A DNA stretch of 64,000 bases from Sideroxyarcus sp. (GCA_030652215.1 JAUSBC010000119.1:1-64000); one strand, 5' to 3'. Numbered from the stretch's first letter, positions 41,901-51,682 are shown. The notes: generated by a model from the sequence alone, not told the origin. A program made the numbers and translations.

Positions 41901-43217
41901 TTACTGCGTCGGCCTTTGTTTGCCCCGCCGCCAGAACAAGCCCATCAGCGGCTTGACGCTGGTGCCGTGAACAATGATGGAGAGGGTGACGACGATCAGC
42001 GTCATTTGTATCAATTGCAGCGCTAGCGGCTCGGGCAAACCGTGCTCTATGGCATACATCAGGTAGTAGAGCGAACCGATTCCGCGTACGCCGAACCAGC
42101 CTGTCATACCGCGTATGCGCCATGTGGTGCGCGTTCCCAGCAGTCCGACGACGACGCTAACCGGACGCGCAACCGCAAACAGGAACAGGGCCAGCCCCAC
42201 CGCTGCCCAGCTCCACGAGTCCAGAAACAGCGTGCCGCCGATCAACAGCACCAGCACCACTTCCGACAGTCTTTCCAGATGCTCCTTGAAAACCAGCGAT
42301 CCCTCGCTGACCGTGTGCGGCAGCGAAGGGTCGGGAAGGTTGCTTGTTTCCGCGTGCGCGTATTTGTGAAAGGTGCGCGCGTCGATTGATTCCTGCGCGG
42401 CCTTGGCCAGTTTCATCTCGGTCTGGCGTAACGCAACGGCGGCAAAGAACACCGCGAGAAAACCCCAGCCCTCTACCATCACCGTCAACCCGTAGACGAC
42501 GCCGATCAAACCCAGGCCCAGGAAGTCGTCCATCAGCTCGTGGCTGTGCGGTTTGCAGCGCAGCTTCCAGCCCACGCGCGCCAGCGCCATACCCGCGAGA
42601 ACGCCAATGGCGATGCCGGACAGCGTGGCCCACAACACATCGACGAACAGCCAGCGCATTCCGAAATCGCCGAGTTCATGCAGGCCCAGCATCCCCATGC
42701 CCAGCATCACAAAAGGGAACGCGCTGCCGTCGTTCATGCCGGCTTCGCAGGTCAGAGTGAAGCGCAACTGGTCGTTGTCGCCGGGATGGCGAATCTGCAC
42801 ATCGGTCGCCAGCACCGGATCGGTCGGCGCCAGAATTGCGCCCAGCAACACCCCCACGCCCAGAGGCAGGCCCAGTGCAAAGTAGACGAAGGCGGCAACC
42901 AGCGCGACGGTAACGGCCATGGAAACTGTCGCCAGCAGGATAGGCGTGCGCCAGCGCGCAAAGCTGAACGGTGCCGGCATTTTGACGCCGGCGGCAAACA
43001 GGGAAATCAGTACGGCCACTTCGGTCAGCACTTCCAGCAGCGCCGATTCCTTGAGCGGGTTGAAATGAAACAGATCGAGCACGGTAGGCCCGACCAGCAC
43101 GCCCACTGCCAGATAGATGATGGCGGAGGTGACGGACGAGCGTTTGAGTATGGAAGCGGTGAGGCCCATAAACAGCAGCAGCCCGCCCACGAATATGAAC
43201 CATTGCGAGTTAGTCAT
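41901..43217 (-). CDS. Cation/proton antiporter, CPA1 (NhaP) type
   Basis: The product has 438 residues from 43217 with about 12 membrane helices. Family features: GVLLGAILAPTDPVLATDVQ (the substrate-binding Asp/Thr region), CEAGMNDGSAFPFVMLGMG with the two-acid N-D motif, and WFGVRGIGSLYY. It exchanges Na+ or K+ for H+ across the cytoplasmic membrane. The start at 43217 is supported by the hydrophobic N-terminus; upstream codons are polar and look non-coding. Confidence 0.85.
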   Translation of the reverse strand: MTNSQWFIFVGGLLLFMGLTASILKRSSVTSAIIYLAVGVLVGPTVLDLFHFNPLKESALLEVLTEVAVLISLFAAGVKMPAPFSFARWRTPILLATVSMAVTVALVAAFVYFALGLPLGVGVLLGAILAPTDPVLATDVQIRHPGDNDQLRFTLTCEAGMNDGSAFPFVMLGMGMLGLHELGDFGMRWLFVDVLWATLSGIAIGVLAGMALARVGWKLRCKPHSHELMDDFLGLGLIGVVYGLTVMVEGWGFLAVFFAAVALRQTEMKLAKAAQESIDARTFHKYAHAETSNLPDPSLPHTVSEGSLVFKEHLERLSEVVLVLLIGGTLFLDSWSWAAVGLALFLFAVARPVSVVVGLLGTRTTWRIRGMTGWFGVRGIGSLYYLMYAIEHGLPEPLALQLIQMTLIVVTLSIIVHGTSVKPLMGLFWRRGKQRPTQ

Positions 43218-43334
43218 GGATGAATTCCGGGTACGTGAGCGTCGGGTTGTTTTACCGTCCGGACGGGCAATGCCTGTTTTGAGCGAAGCGGACGGGGCAG
43301 TGCGCCCAGCCCGCAATGCAAGGTGCCGCTACTT

Positions 43335-43778
43335 TCAGCGATTGCGGCCGTGGCTTTCGCCGTCGCCCTTGCGGTCCTTCTTTTCTTTGCCGCGATTGTC
43401 GTCACCGCGTTCGTTGCGGCGGCCATCCTGGCGATCGCGATGCTGTTTGCGGTAATGCGGCACGTACTCGCGTTCGTACCAGCGATCCTGCACAAAATAA
43501 ACGCGCTCGCCGCAGGCATTGTATGTATGGCAGTGTTTGCTCCAATGTTTGGCATGGCCCGGCGCCACGCGCAGATAAATCGGCGGACGGTGAATCGGTC
43601 CAAGCACGATGATGATCGGCTGCGCATAGATCACGGGCGGATGCGGGAAGTCGCCGATATCAATTTGTCCGTAGAAACCGGGCTGACCGACGCTGATCGA
43701 AACTCCGATGTCGGCGGCGAGTGCGGGGGTGGCCAGGTTGGCCGCGAGTATTACCGTTGCGAGCAGTATGCGTTTCAT
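43335..43778 (-). CDS. Exported protein with basic C-terminal tail
   Basis: The product has 147 residues. AGGAGA precedes the ATG. The signal peptide ends near ALAAD. A core of about 60 residues is rich in Pro/Ile/Tyr (FPHPPVIYAQPIIIVLGP, then RPPIYLRVAPGHAKHWSKHC), and the tail (from about 110) is almost all Arg/Lys/Asp/Gly, as in small periplasmic proteins that bind nucleic acid, polyanions or the wall. Two Cys (HCHTYNACG) could pair. Function unknown. Confidence 0.7.
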   Translation of the reverse strand: MKRILLATVILAANLATPALAADIGVSISVGQPGFYGQIDIGDFPHPPVIYAQPIIIVLGPIHRPPIYLRVAPGHAKHWSKHCHTYNACGERVYFVQDRWYEREYVPHYRKQHRDRQDGRRNERGDDNRGKEKKDRKGDGESHGRNR

Positions 43779-43940
43779 GTCGACTCTCCTGTTGTGGCTG
43801 GATGAACGCGGCGTCCCGATCGGACTGCGCTGCCAAAATTTGCTTCATTTTGATTATGCGCCGGCGACCCGATATTTCCGTGCTGTAGCGCACGCTGGCC
43901 GCCATGCGCTGCAAGGTCGCGCGCATCCGCCCATCCCGAC

Positions 43941-44372
43941 TCAGCGGGTTATGTAGCGTTCCAACTGCTCGATAATAAAACCCTGGTCGGAGATTTTCGC
44001 CTTCACCAGATCGCCTATCGAGACGATACCGAGAATGTTTTGTTGTTCGTCCAGCACCGGCAGATGACGCAGGAAACGCTCGGTCATCAGTGCCAGTCCC
44101 TGCGAGACTTCCATGTCCAGCGTCGCGTAACGCACCCTGGTGGTCATCACATCGCGCACCAGCGTTTCATGCGGATCGACACCAATCGAGGCAACCTTGT
44201 GCAGGCAGTCGCGCTCGGTGAATATGCCTTCCAGCCGGTTGCCGTCAACGACCAGAACCGCGCCGATGTCGCGTTCGCGCATCAGCTCCAGCGCCCGCTG
44301 CACGGTCGCATCAGCCGCAACGGTGGTCAGCGGTTTGGTTTTTTCAGCCAGTATTTGCTTGATTGTTTTCAT
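43941..44372 (-). CDS. CBS-domain protein
   Basis: The product has 143 residues from 44372, after GGGAGAG. It is two tandem CBS motifs (Bateman module): DIGAVLVVDGNRLEGIFTERD and RFLRHLPVLDEQQNILGIVS then IGDLVKAKI. Such modules bind adenosine nucleotides. There is no other domain. It could regulate a partner enzyme or channel; none is evident next door. Confidence 0.9.
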   Translation of the reverse strand: MKTIKQILAEKTKPLTTVAADATVQRALELMRERDIGAVLVVDGNRLEGIFTERDCLHKVASIGVDPHETLVRDVMTTRVRYATLDMEVSQGLALMTERFLRHLPVLDEQQNILGIVSIGDLVKAKISDQGFIIEQLERYITR

Positions 44373-44664
44373 GGTTCTCTCCCTGTGAGGTTCTGTTGAA
44401 CGACGGTTTTTTTTGCCCATAGGCCAGATTCGACCGGACTATGGGGTGACCATGCCCGGCGCGATGAATGCTGCTGCATATCGGGCCGGTACTACTCGTT
44501 TCTGGGTGACGCGCTACTTGAACTGCTTGACGGGAATGACGACTACGCTGGGCACAGTATCCTTAAACACAGTATGCCAGTCAACTACACGCCGGCCTTT
44601 CCACTGCCGGGAAAGCAGGTATTACAGGCCGGTGCGAAAAACACGCAGCGGGGCAAACGGGCAA

Positions 44665-45375
44665 TTAGCGGCCGTGCTGCTTGTGCCACATTTCGGAATC
44701 AAAGCGCCGCGACTCGTGCTGGCCGAAATTCGCCGAGTTGGATTTGCCCGCACTGTGCAGAATTTCCGTCGTCTGGATAAATTTCTTCTTGGCCAGCGCG
44801 ATCTCCAGTGCGGTCAGACCTTGCGCATTTTTCTTGCGGTAGTCCGCGCCGTGGCTGATCAGCAGGCGCACCATTTCGGGATAGCCTTTTTCGGCCGCCA
44901 AGTGCAACGGAGTCGTGCCATTCAGGGTGAAGTTGACTTCGGCATTCATCACCAGCATGCGCTGCAGGGCAAGCTGGTCCCCTCGCGCGATGGCCGCCAG
45001 CAAGGCTTCGCGTTCGTCCATGATTTCTCTGGACGCAGCGTCCGGGTCCGTGGGCAAAAACCTGACCACGCGATTGAGCAGCGCGAGCGATATCAGTGTG
45101 CCGAGCGAGATCAGGAACACCACCCGGCTGACGCCCAGTGCGGCAGCCAGTTCTTCCGGCAGATTCGCACCTATGGCCAGGATGCTGATTACCAGCAGCA
45201 GGAAAATCTGCAAATAGCGGAACATCGCAACAACGATCATGCCCGTCAGGCCGATCAGCAGCATTTTTCTGTCGACGATGTTGCCCAGAACGCTATCGGG
45301 CAGGTTGGCGAGCAGGCTCATCACTGCAGCCGCGAGCAGGATCAGCACTTCGCTGGATTTGAGTTGTATCTTCAC
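44665..45375 (-). CDS. Membrane protein with ankyrin repeats
   Basis: The product has 236 residues; AAGAGGT lies before the ATG. Three hydrophobic helices (about 9-24, 38-66, 82-101) are followed by a cytoplasmic domain with at least two ankyrin repeats: NGTTPLHLAAEKGYPEMVRLLI and NAQGLTALEIALAKKKF. It may tether a protein partner to the membrane. No function is assigned. Confidence 0.75.
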   Translation of the reverse strand: MKIQLKSSEVLILLAAAVMSLLANLPDSVLGNIVDRKMLLIGLTGMIVVAMFRYLQIFLLLVISILAIGANLPEELAAALGVSRVVFLISLGTLISLALLNRVVRFLPTDPDAASREIMDEREALLAAIARGDQLALQRMLVMNAEVNFTLNGTTPLHLAAEKGYPEMVRLLISHGADYRKKNAQGLTALEIALAKKKFIQTTEILHSAGKSNSANFGQHESRRFDSEMWHKQHGR

Positions 45376-45529
45376 GTTGACCTCTTGTTAACAATGGCAC
45401 GCACACGCTACCGACTTGACCTTCAGCATACCCAAAAGTTCGGAGGAAAGGAGCGAAGGCATTGACCGCTCGTCCGGATTCGGACGAGCGGCATATTGAG
45501 TTGGCAATTGATTGCGTTTCGTGGGACGT

Positions 45530-46675
45530 TCAGGTCGGGCGGTTGCTTCCCGAGACGATCTTGTATTCGAACAAACGGCATTCGATGGCACCGTTATAAA
45601 GCGGTGTGCGTTTGGAGGGAGTCAGCCGCATGAGCTTGGTGATGCGCATGTCGGCGGTGAACAAGTAGGCGTTCCAGCCACCAAAGCGCTTTTTCAGCAC
45701 GTTGCCGAGTTGCGGATACAACTCCGCCAGTTCGTCCTCGTCGCCCATGCGTTCGCCGTAAGGCAAATTCGCGATCAGGATGCCTTCCTTCTCCGGCGGC
45801 GAAGCTTCCAGCGCGTTGCACTGTTTCAGGTCCACAGTCTGGCGTATGCCCGCCTCTTCCAGATTCTGGTGCGCGGCCCTGAGCGCGTCGCCGTACAGGT
45901 CGCTGCCGTAAATGGGCAACTCGCTTGGCGGCAGTTGCGCGGCGATGGCCGCCTCGCGCATTGCGTTCCATTTGGCCGCTTCGAAATACTTCAGCTTCTC
46001 GAAGGCAAAATTGCGCGCAATGCCGGGCTGGATATTGAGCGATATCTGCGCCGCCTCGATCAGGAAGGTGCCGCTGCCGCACATCGGATCGAGCAGCGGA
46101 ATGCCGGGCTTCCAGCCCGCCATCATCAGAATGCCTGCGGCGAGGTTCTCGCGCAGCGGGGCGATGTTGGTGTGGATGCGCACGCCGCGCTTGTACAGCG
46201 CGTCGCCGGAGGTATCCAGATACAGCGTGAACTTCTCGCCCTCGAAGAAAGCGTGAATGCGCATGTCGGGATCAAGCTTGGCCACGCTGGGGCGCGCGTT
46301 CTTCTCGGCGCGGAATTTGTCGCACACCGCATCCTTGATCTTGAGCGTGATGAATTCAAGGCTCTTGAGCGGGCATTTGATGGCGGTGACCTTGACCAGC
46401 ATGGTGTGGCTCACGTCGAACCAGCGCGTCCACGGCAGATCGTAAACGACCTTGTACACGTCCTGCTCGTTGCGGAACGGCGTGGCATCCTTGACGCGCC
46501 ACAGGATGCGCGAAGCGAGGCGGCTTTGCAGGTTGGCGCGATAGCACAGCGGCCAGTCACCCGCGAAAGCGACGCCGCCTGCGCTGATGCGCACATCGGC
46601 GGCGCCGAACGAGGTCAGCTCGTCGGAGAGTAATTGTTCCAGTCCGCGCGGACAGGTGGCGAAGAAATCAGGCAT
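45530..46675 (-). CDS. THUMP-containing RNA methyltransferase, RlmL-type
   Basis: The product has 381 residues from 46675 (MPDFFATCPRGLEQLL). The N-terminal THUMP domain (about 60-160) is followed by the methyltransferase: SAM motif LDPMCGSGTFLIEAAQ and catalytic NLPYGERMGD. It matches the N-terminal half of E. coli RlmL (m2G at position 2445 of 23S rRNA) without the RlmK half. The target nucleotide is inferred from that similarity. Confidence 0.85.
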   Translation of the reverse strand: MPDFFATCPRGLEQLLSDELTSFGAADVRISAGGVAFAGDWPLCYRANLQSRLASRILWRVKDATPFRNEQDVYKVVYDLPWTRWFDVSHTMLVKVTAIKCPLKSLEFITLKIKDAVCDKFRAEKNARPSVAKLDPDMRIHAFFEGEKFTLYLDTSGDALYKRGVRIHTNIAPLRENLAAGILMMAGWKPGIPLLDPMCGSGTFLIEAAQISLNIQPGIARNFAFEKLKYFEAAKWNAMREAAIAAQLPPSELPIYGSDLYGDALRAAHQNLEEAGIRQTVDLKQCNALEASPPEKEGILIANLPYGERMGDEDELAELYPQLGNVLKKRFGGWNAYLFTADMRITKLMRLTPSKRTPLYNGAIECRLFEYKIVSGSNRPT

Positions 46676-46706
46676 ATCAGATACCAAGCAAAACGATTCT
46701 TAGTGG

Positions 46707-47117
46707 CTAAAAAGGTTTTACGACAACAAGAATCACAACGGCCAGCAGCACCAGCACCGGCACTTCATTGAAGAAGCGATACCACACATGGCTGCGCGTG
46801 TTGCGGTCTGCGGCGAATTCCTTCACCAGATGGCCGCAATATAAATGGTAGACGGCCAGTCCGGCCACCAGCGTGGTCTTGACGTGCAGCCAGCCGCCGC
46901 TGAAGTCGTAGGCAAACCACAACCACAAGCCGGTGACGATGGCCAAGGCGCCTATGGGCGTGACGAAGCGGTACAACTTGCGCTCCATCAACTTGAAACG
47001 GTTGCGCACCGCCTGCTCTTCCGCCATCGCATGATTGACGAAAATGCGCGGCAGGTAAAACAGCCCCGCAAACCAGCTCACGACGAAAAAGATGTGAAAT
47101 GCTTTAAGCCACAACAT
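46707..47117 (-). CDS. hemJ: HemJ-type protoporphyrinogen oxidase
   Basis: The product has 136 residues from the ATG at 47117 with TGGAG upstream (an in-frame TTG at 47129 is not needed). It has four membrane helices and the family's WLKAFHIFFVVSWFAGLFYLPR, with His8 and Arg23 conserved, and RFFNEVPVLVLL near the end. HemJ oxidises protoporphyrinogen IX to protoporphyrin IX in heme synthesis and often replaces HemG/HemY in proteobacteria. It belongs to the CopD-like superfamily, so some annotations read CopD. Confidence 0.85.
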   Translation of the reverse strand: MLWLKAFHIFFVVSWFAGLFYLPRIFVNHAMAEEQAVRNRFKLMERKLYRFVTPIGALAIVTGLWLWFAYDFSGGWLHVKTTLVAGLAVYHLYCGHLVKEFAADRNTRSHVWYRFFNEVPVLVLLAVVILVVVKPF

Positions 47118-47169
47118 GATCAACTCCAAATTTCAATTCTCAAACCGATATGTGCGAATTCATTCGCCC

Positions 47170-47955
47170 CTACCTCGACAACCTGCGCCTGAACAACACC
47201 AGCGAAACGTAAAATGCGATCAGTGCATACGCCAGCAGCACGCCGATATGCAGCATTGCCTGCGGCGGAACGGTCCCGTTCATCAACGGCCGCGCCAGAT
47301 CGACCGCGTGCGTCAGCGGTAGCGCGCCGGCGACAATCTGGAACCCTTGAGGCAGTTGGGAGACCGGAAAAAACACGCCGCATAGTAGCATCATCGGGGT
47401 GATGACCAGCGTGAAGTAGTACATGAAAAAGTCATACGCGGGCGCCAGCGCGGTCATGATCAGGCCCAGGGCGGCGAAGGCCAGACCGATCAGCAGCGCC
47501 AGCGGAATCATCCACAGCGACATGAGCGAATGCGACAGCCCGAGCACCCAGATCACGACCAGCACGGCCGCGCCCGACATCAGGCTTTTGGTGGCCGCCC
47601 ACAGGATTTCGGACAGCACCACGTCGTCCAGCGACACCGGCGTGTTCAGAATCGCTTCCCAGGTACGCTGCTCGTGCATGCGCGCAAAACCGGAATACAG
47701 CGCCTCGAAGCTGGCGCTGTTCATGGTGCTGTAGCACACCGTGCCCGCCGCGAGGAACGCCATGTATGACATGCCGCCCATTTCCGGCAGCAGGCTGCCC
47801 AGACCGTAGCCCAGACCCAGCATGTAAATCACCGGATCGGCGAGGTGACCGAGAATGGAGGGCGCCGCGATTTTTTTCCATACCAGCCAGTGCCGTTGCC
47901 AGATGGGGAAGAAGCGCAGGCTCAAGCGCGGCAATGCAAAATAATGGCTGCTCAT
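47170..47955 (-). CDS. ABC-2 permease, NodJ-like
   Basis: The product has 261 residues from 47955; its ATG overlaps the stop of the thioesterase gene (ATGA at 47952-47955). It has six membrane helices and the ABC-2 motif region (GGMSYMAFLAAGTVCYSTMNSA, then RTWEAILNTPVSLDDVVLSE and LPLTHAVDLARPLMNG). It pairs with the ATPase at 48413-49327 as an exporter. NodIJ exports lipo-chitooligosaccharides in rhizobia; the substrate in this organism is unknown and the name is only by similarity. Confidence 0.8.
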   Translation of the reverse strand: MSSHYFALPRLSLRFFPIWQRHWLVWKKIAAPSILGHLADPVIYMLGLGYGLGSLLPEMGGMSYMAFLAAGTVCYSTMNSASFEALYSGFARMHEQRTWEAILNTPVSLDDVVLSEILWAATKSLMSGAAVLVVIWVLGLSHSLMSLWMIPLALLIGLAFAALGLIMTALAPAYDFFMYYFTLVITPMMLLCGVFFPVSQLPQGFQIVAGALPLTHAVDLARPLMNGTVPPQAMLHIGVLLAYALIAFYVSLVLFRRRLSR

Positions 47956-48416
47956 TTTCTTCCATCCTCCGCCACTGCCGCAAACGCGCGATCCGGCTCC
48001 ACCACGCCGACGCCGCGCTCGTACACGCAACCTTTGGATGTGCCTTCAGCGGCGACGCGCCCCCCGCAGATAAAGGTGTGCGTCATATAAAAGAATTTCT
48101 CGTCCCAGCGCTGCACTTCCAGCTTCACCTCGTAACGCTGGAAGATGTTCAGTGGCTTCTTGTAGGTCATGGTGTGCTCGGCGATGACCGGAATCCAGCC
48201 GCGCTTGAACATCGCCCTGAGCAGGCCGCTGCGCGCAAACACGTCCACGCGGTTGAGGTCGCAGATAGTGAGGTAGCGGCCGTTGTTCATATGGAAGTTG
48301 ATGTCGATGTCGTTGGGCAGCACGTGCAGCGTGAGCGAGCTCGTGTAACGTCCCTCCATGCGCTTCATGAACCAGGAGCGGATGATGACCCACAGCATGC
48401 GGAAGATCAGGTTCAT
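47952..48416 (-). CDS. 4HBT-type acyl-CoA thioesterase-like protein
   Basis: The product has 154 residues from 48416, overlapping the ATPase stop (ATGA at 48413-48416). It is a hotdog-fold thioesterase: [24 protein letters not shown] carries the N-x-H-MNNG-x-Y signature (Asp/His near the active site), and the later [25 protein letters not shown] is typical. Its position between the ABC ATPase and permease genes, with overlaps on both sides, suggests that its acyl product or substrate is linked to what the ABC system exports. This is inference. Confidence 0.8.
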   Translation of the reverse strand: MNLIFRMLWVIIRSWFMKRMEGRYTSSLTLHVLPNDIDINFHMNNGRYLTICDLNRVDVFARSGLLRAMFKRGWIPVIAEHTMTYKKPLNIFQRYEVKLEVQRWDEKFFYMTHTFICGGRVAAEGTSKGCVYERGVGVVEPDRAFAAVAEDGRK

Positions 48417-49327
48417 TCCCGCATCTCCCTGCCGGTCAATTTCAAAAAGACGTCTTCCAGATTTGCGGGACGGTGCAGATAGCGCAATGCGCTCTGCGCC
48501 TGCAGATGGTCGACCAGGGGCTGCGCGTCCTTCACATAACAGAACACCGACTCGCCGCTCACTTCGAAGCGCTGCGAAAAACCGGCGGCATATTTTTCCG
48601 CCCACGCCCCGGATGTCTCGCCGAACACTTCCACCACCTGCGGCTCGATGTTCTGCTCGATCAACTCGCGCGGCGAACCCTGGCTGATGAGTTTGCCGTT
48701 GTCCAGCACCGCGAGGCGGTGGCACAGACGCTCGGCTTCGTCCATGAAATGAGTGGTGAGCAGCAGCGTCTTGCCCTGCTGCGTGAGTTCGCGCAGGCGC
48801 TGCCAGATCAGGTGGCGCGCCTGCGGGTCGAGGCCGGTGGTGGGCTCGTCCAGAAAGATCACGTCGGGATCGTTCACCAGTGCGCGCGCCAGCGTGAGGC
48901 GGCGCTTCATGCCGCCCGACAGCGTCGGCACTTTGGCATCGCGCTTGTTGGACAGGCTGGCGAATTCCAGCAGCGAGGGAATGCGCGCCTCGATCTCGCT
49001 GTCCTTCATGCCGAAGTAGCGCCCGTACACCAGCAGGTTCTCCGCCACCGTGAAATCGGGATCGAGATTGTCCATCTGCGGCACCACGCCAACGCGAATG
49101 CGCGCCTCACGCGCGGCTTGCGGCACGGGCAGGTCGAGCAGCATGGCGCTGCCCGCATCCGGCGCGATCAGACCCAGCAGCATGCGCAGCGTGGTGGTCT
49201 TGCCCGCGCCGTTCGGGCCGAGCAAGCCGAAGCATTCGCCTTTGCGGATGGCGAGGTCGAGGCCGTCCACTACACGCTGGCCGCCGTAGGATTTTTGCAG
49301 GCCTGTTGCTCGAATGACTGTATTCAT
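48413..49327 (-). CDS. ABC transporter ATPase, NodI-like
   Basis: The product has 304 residues. Walker [11 protein letters not shown], signature LSGGMKRRL, Walker [13 protein letters not shown] and switch His in [13 protein letters not shown] are all present. The sequence [19 protein letters not shown] is typical of the NodI/drug-resistance group. A C-terminal segment of about 75 residues follows the core. First gene of a three-gene run with four-base overlaps (ATPase, thioesterase, permease), probably one transcript. Confidence 0.85.
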   Translation of the reverse strand: MNTVIRATGLQKSYGGQRVVDGLDLAIRKGECFGLLGPNGAGKTTTLRMLLGLIAPDAGSAMLLDLPVPQAAREARIRVGVVPQMDNLDPDFTVAENLLVYGRYFGMKDSEIEARIPSLLEFASLSNKRDAKVPTLSGGMKRRLTLARALVNDPDVIFLDEPTTGLDPQARHLIWQRLRELTQQGKTLLLTTHFMDEAERLCHRLAVLDNGKLISQGSPRELIEQNIEPQVVEVFGETSGAWAEKYAAGFSQRFEVSGESVFCYVKDAQPLVDHLQAQSALRYLHRPANLEDVFLKLTGREMRE

Positions 49328-49344
49328 TTCGTGAAACCCATCGG

Positions 49345-49509
49345 CCCGTCATTCCGGCGCAGGCCGGAATCCAGTTGGTAAAACATTCCCCGCGAAAGCG
49401 GGCCAACACTGCTGCAATGTCCGCTGCGCGGAGTATTTGTTCTTGCTGGATTCCGGCCTGACCGCAGGTCAGCTTGTCCAGAGCTTGACGAAGGGCCGGA
49501 ATGACGGGC
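49345..49509. repeat. Composite inverted repeat
   Basis: CCCGTCATTCCGGCGCAGG plus CCGGAATCCAG at the left is mirrored by CTGGATTCCGGCCT and GGCCGGAATGACGGG at the right. Inside is another inserted segment with CGCGAAAGCGGGCC. Related fragments lie at 63325-63410 and 63535-63566. Confidence 0.6.
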
Positions 49510-49526
49510 TAGTGTATCTTTTGAAC

Positions 49527-50150
49527 TCACAACTCTACCCCGGAGAAATGCCGCTTGATGATGCTGCGCAACTGCGTCAGGCGCCCGTGAAAAAAATGTT
49601 CCGCCTGCGGCAGGACAATGACGGGCAGATGCTGCGGCCGCGCCCATTCGAACACGTCGGCCAGCGGCACTACGTCGTCCAGCTCGCCGTGGATGATCAG
49701 CGTGTCGGGCGAAACGGCCGGCATCGCAAAACGGCCGACAGCGGGCGCGGCCAGCACCAGATGTTGCGGATGCAGCAGATTCGCGGCGCGCGCGGCAACG
49801 TAGCCGCCGAAAGAGAAGCCGCTCAGCAGCAGCGACAATTCGTCGCCGAACTGCTCGCGCGCATATTCCACGACGGCGACCATATCCTGCTCTTCGCCGT
49901 CGCCGCCGGTGAACTCGCCCTCGCTCGCGCCCACGCCGCGAAAGTTGAAACGCAGGGTCGCGCAGCCGAGCTCGGCAAATGTCTTCGCCAGCGTGACCGC
50001 CACTTTGTTTTCCATCGTGCCGCCCATGATGGGCAGCGGGTGTGCCACGATCGCGATGGCGCGCGGGGCTTCGGACGGCAGGTGCGCCAGGCCTTCGATG
50101 TTGCCGGCGGGACCCGTGATGGAGAATTTGCGCAATTCGCCCGACATCAT
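49527..50150 (-). CDS. Alpha/beta hydrolase
   Basis: The product has 207 residues with the nucleophile elbow GFSFGG (Ser) and the oxyanion-side motif AHPLPIMGG. LIIHGELDDVVPLADV carries the acid and HGELD position; the C-terminal AEHFFHG gives the His. It belongs to the dienelactone-hydrolase-like/KynB-like small hydrolases; the substrate is unknown. Its start overlaps the ferredoxin stop, so translation is coupled. Confidence 0.8.
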   Translation of the reverse strand: MMSGELRKFSITGPAGNIEGLAHLPSEAPRAIAIVAHPLPIMGGTMENKVAVTLAKTFAELGCATLRFNFRGVGASEGEFTGGDGEEQDMVAVVEYAREQFGDELSLLLSGFSFGGYVAARAANLLHPQHLVLAAPAVGRFAMPAVSPDTLIIHGELDDVVPLADVFEWARPQHLPVIVLPQAEHFFHGRLTQLRSIIKRHFSGVEL

Positions 50151-50458
50151 ATCTTCAGCCTCTCCACCACACGCCCGTGCGTCAGATGCTCTTCGATGAT
50201 CTCGTCCAGGTCCGCCTGATCGACATAGGTATACCAGACCGCTTCAGGATAGATGACCAGCACCGGGCCCAGATCGCAGCGTCCCAGACAGCCTGCGGAA
50301 TTGATGCGTATGAAATTCTGCTCGGTCGAAATGTCCAGCAGCTTGACCTTGTCCTTGACGTAGGCCCGCGCCGCTTTGGCATTGTGGTTAGCGCAGCAGT
50401 CTTCGCCCGGCCCGCGCTGGTTTTCGCAGAAAAACACGTGTTTATGGAAATGGCTCAT
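50147..50458 (-). CDS. Thioredoxin-like 2Fe-2S ferredoxin
   Basis: The product has 103 residues of the thioredoxin-like [2Fe-2S] ferredoxin family (Clostridium pasteurianum type). Cluster ligands: Cys11, Cys21 or Cys22 in GEDCC, Cys57 and Cys61 in AGCLGRCDLG. Such proteins pass electrons in nitrogenase, hydrogenase or redox systems. Its gene is between VanZ and hydrolase genes with overlaps of ATGA on both sides (50455-50458 and about 50147-50150). Confidence 0.85.
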   Translation of the reverse strand: MSHFHKHVFFCENQRGPGEDCCANHNAKAARAYVKDKVKLLDISTEQNFIRINSAGCLGRCDLGPVLVIYPEAVWYTYVDQADLDEIIEEHLTHGRVVERLKI

Positions 50459-51543
50459 CGCTTCCCTTTACGTTTGTACGAGGCTCGCGCCCACAATAGA
50501 TACCCGCCCAGCAGCAGCGGGAAAATCAGCGTTACCGCCTGCGATAGTCTGTTGAAATTGCGCAGGTGTCCGTAGCGCCACTGGTACAGGCGCATGGCGG
50601 AGGACGGTGTGCCGCTGTCCAGCACCCAGTGTGCCAGCACCACATAACTCAGCGCCGCCAGTCCGGCAGCCATGAGCAGCTTCGGGTGCGGCAACCACGA
50701 AATCGCGGTGATCAGCAGCGCCCCCAGCACAATGCCCAGGATCGCCTCGCCGTTCAGCCACAGCAGCAGGGCCCAGGATTTTAACAGCAGCGCCGCCGCA
50801 ATGAACTTTATCAATGCCACCACGCTCAGCATGAGTACCAGGCCGACCACCACATGCCGCCGTATGTGCAACAGCGTCAGCAACAGTGCGCCCAGCATGA
50901 GCAGATTCAGCGCAACTGTCAGGCTCTCCCATATGTTGAAGGGCTCTTCCGGCATGGCGGCAAACATGCGGTAGGCGGGTTCGGTGATGAACACGTTTCC
51001 CAACATCGGCAGGGAAGGATTGATCTGGGCGAACATCCACAACGTCACCAGCGCCAACCCGAAATCCACGCCTGCCCCCTGGCGGAACAAACCGATGCGC
51101 CACTGTGTCACACGTGCGAACCACGCGCGCGGTGCGATAGTGGCGGCCAGCACAGCCCCGGTTAACGCGCCGAAGCCGTTGGCCAGAATGTCGGCATTTG
51201 AGCTGGTGCGGTTGGGCAGGTACATTTGCAGGTATTCCAGCGTGACCGAGAGGGCCATTGCCGAGAATACGGCCAGCAACACGCTATAACCGGCACGGAC
51301 GTATATAAGGAAGGTGAGCGCCAGCAGCACGCCCAAGGGAAAGTAGGCCAGCAGGTTGCTCAGCGCATCGAAGCCGGTATAGGTCTGCCGCAAAGGCGAC
51401 GTCAGTACGGCCCAGAACTCCAAGCCTTGCTCCTGCCAGCCGAAAAACGGAGACAGGCTGGCATACACGATGAAAACCGCGTATCCCGCCACCAGATAAC
51501 GGCGTAGCAGGCTGCGTGGTTTTGCGGGTGAGGAAGTACTCAT
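50455..51543 (-). CDS. VanZ-family membrane protein
   Basis: The product has 362 residues with about nine membrane helices. The VanZ region (residues about 15-140: IVYASLSPF, NLLAYFPLGVLLAL, LEYLQMYLPNRTSSNADILANGFGALTG) has the N-x-x-A-Y-F-P-x-G and P-x-R-x-x-x-x-D motifs. The second half is a further hydrophobic domain not seen in short VanZ. VanZ proteins affect teicoplanin resistance in enterococci; the role here is unknown. Confidence 0.8.
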   Translation of the reverse strand: MSTSSPAKPRSLLRRYLVAGYAVFIVYASLSPFFGWQEQGLEFWAVLTSPLRQTYTGFDALSNLLAYFPLGVLLALTFLIYVRAGYSVLLAVFSAMALSVTLEYLQMYLPNRTSSNADILANGFGALTGAVLAATIAPRAWFARVTQWRIGLFRQGAGVDFGLALVTLWMFAQINPSLPMLGNVFITEPAYRMFAAMPEEPFNIWESLTVALNLLMLGALLLTLLHIRRHVVVGLVLMLSVVALIKFIAAALLLKSWALLLWLNGEAILGIVLGALLITAISWLPHPKLLMAAGLAALSYVVLAHWVLDSGTPSSAMRLYQWRYGHLRNFNRLSQAVTLIFPLLLGGYLLWARASYKRKGKR

Positions 51544-51682
51544 GCGTTGAACCCGAGAGATTTGCTCAATCTTTTTGTGATTGACTCGGAGGTATGTGTA
51601 AGAAACAATGCCCCCGCTTTTATCAGACCAATTACAAAATTGGCAGCCGTGGTATCAAAATTGGCTTCACCTAGGAGGAATT

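Noticed and set aside
44413-45465. 350-codon plus-strand frame
   Set aside because: It overlaps, on the other strand, the ankyrin membrane gene, which has helices, repeats and a ribosome binding site.
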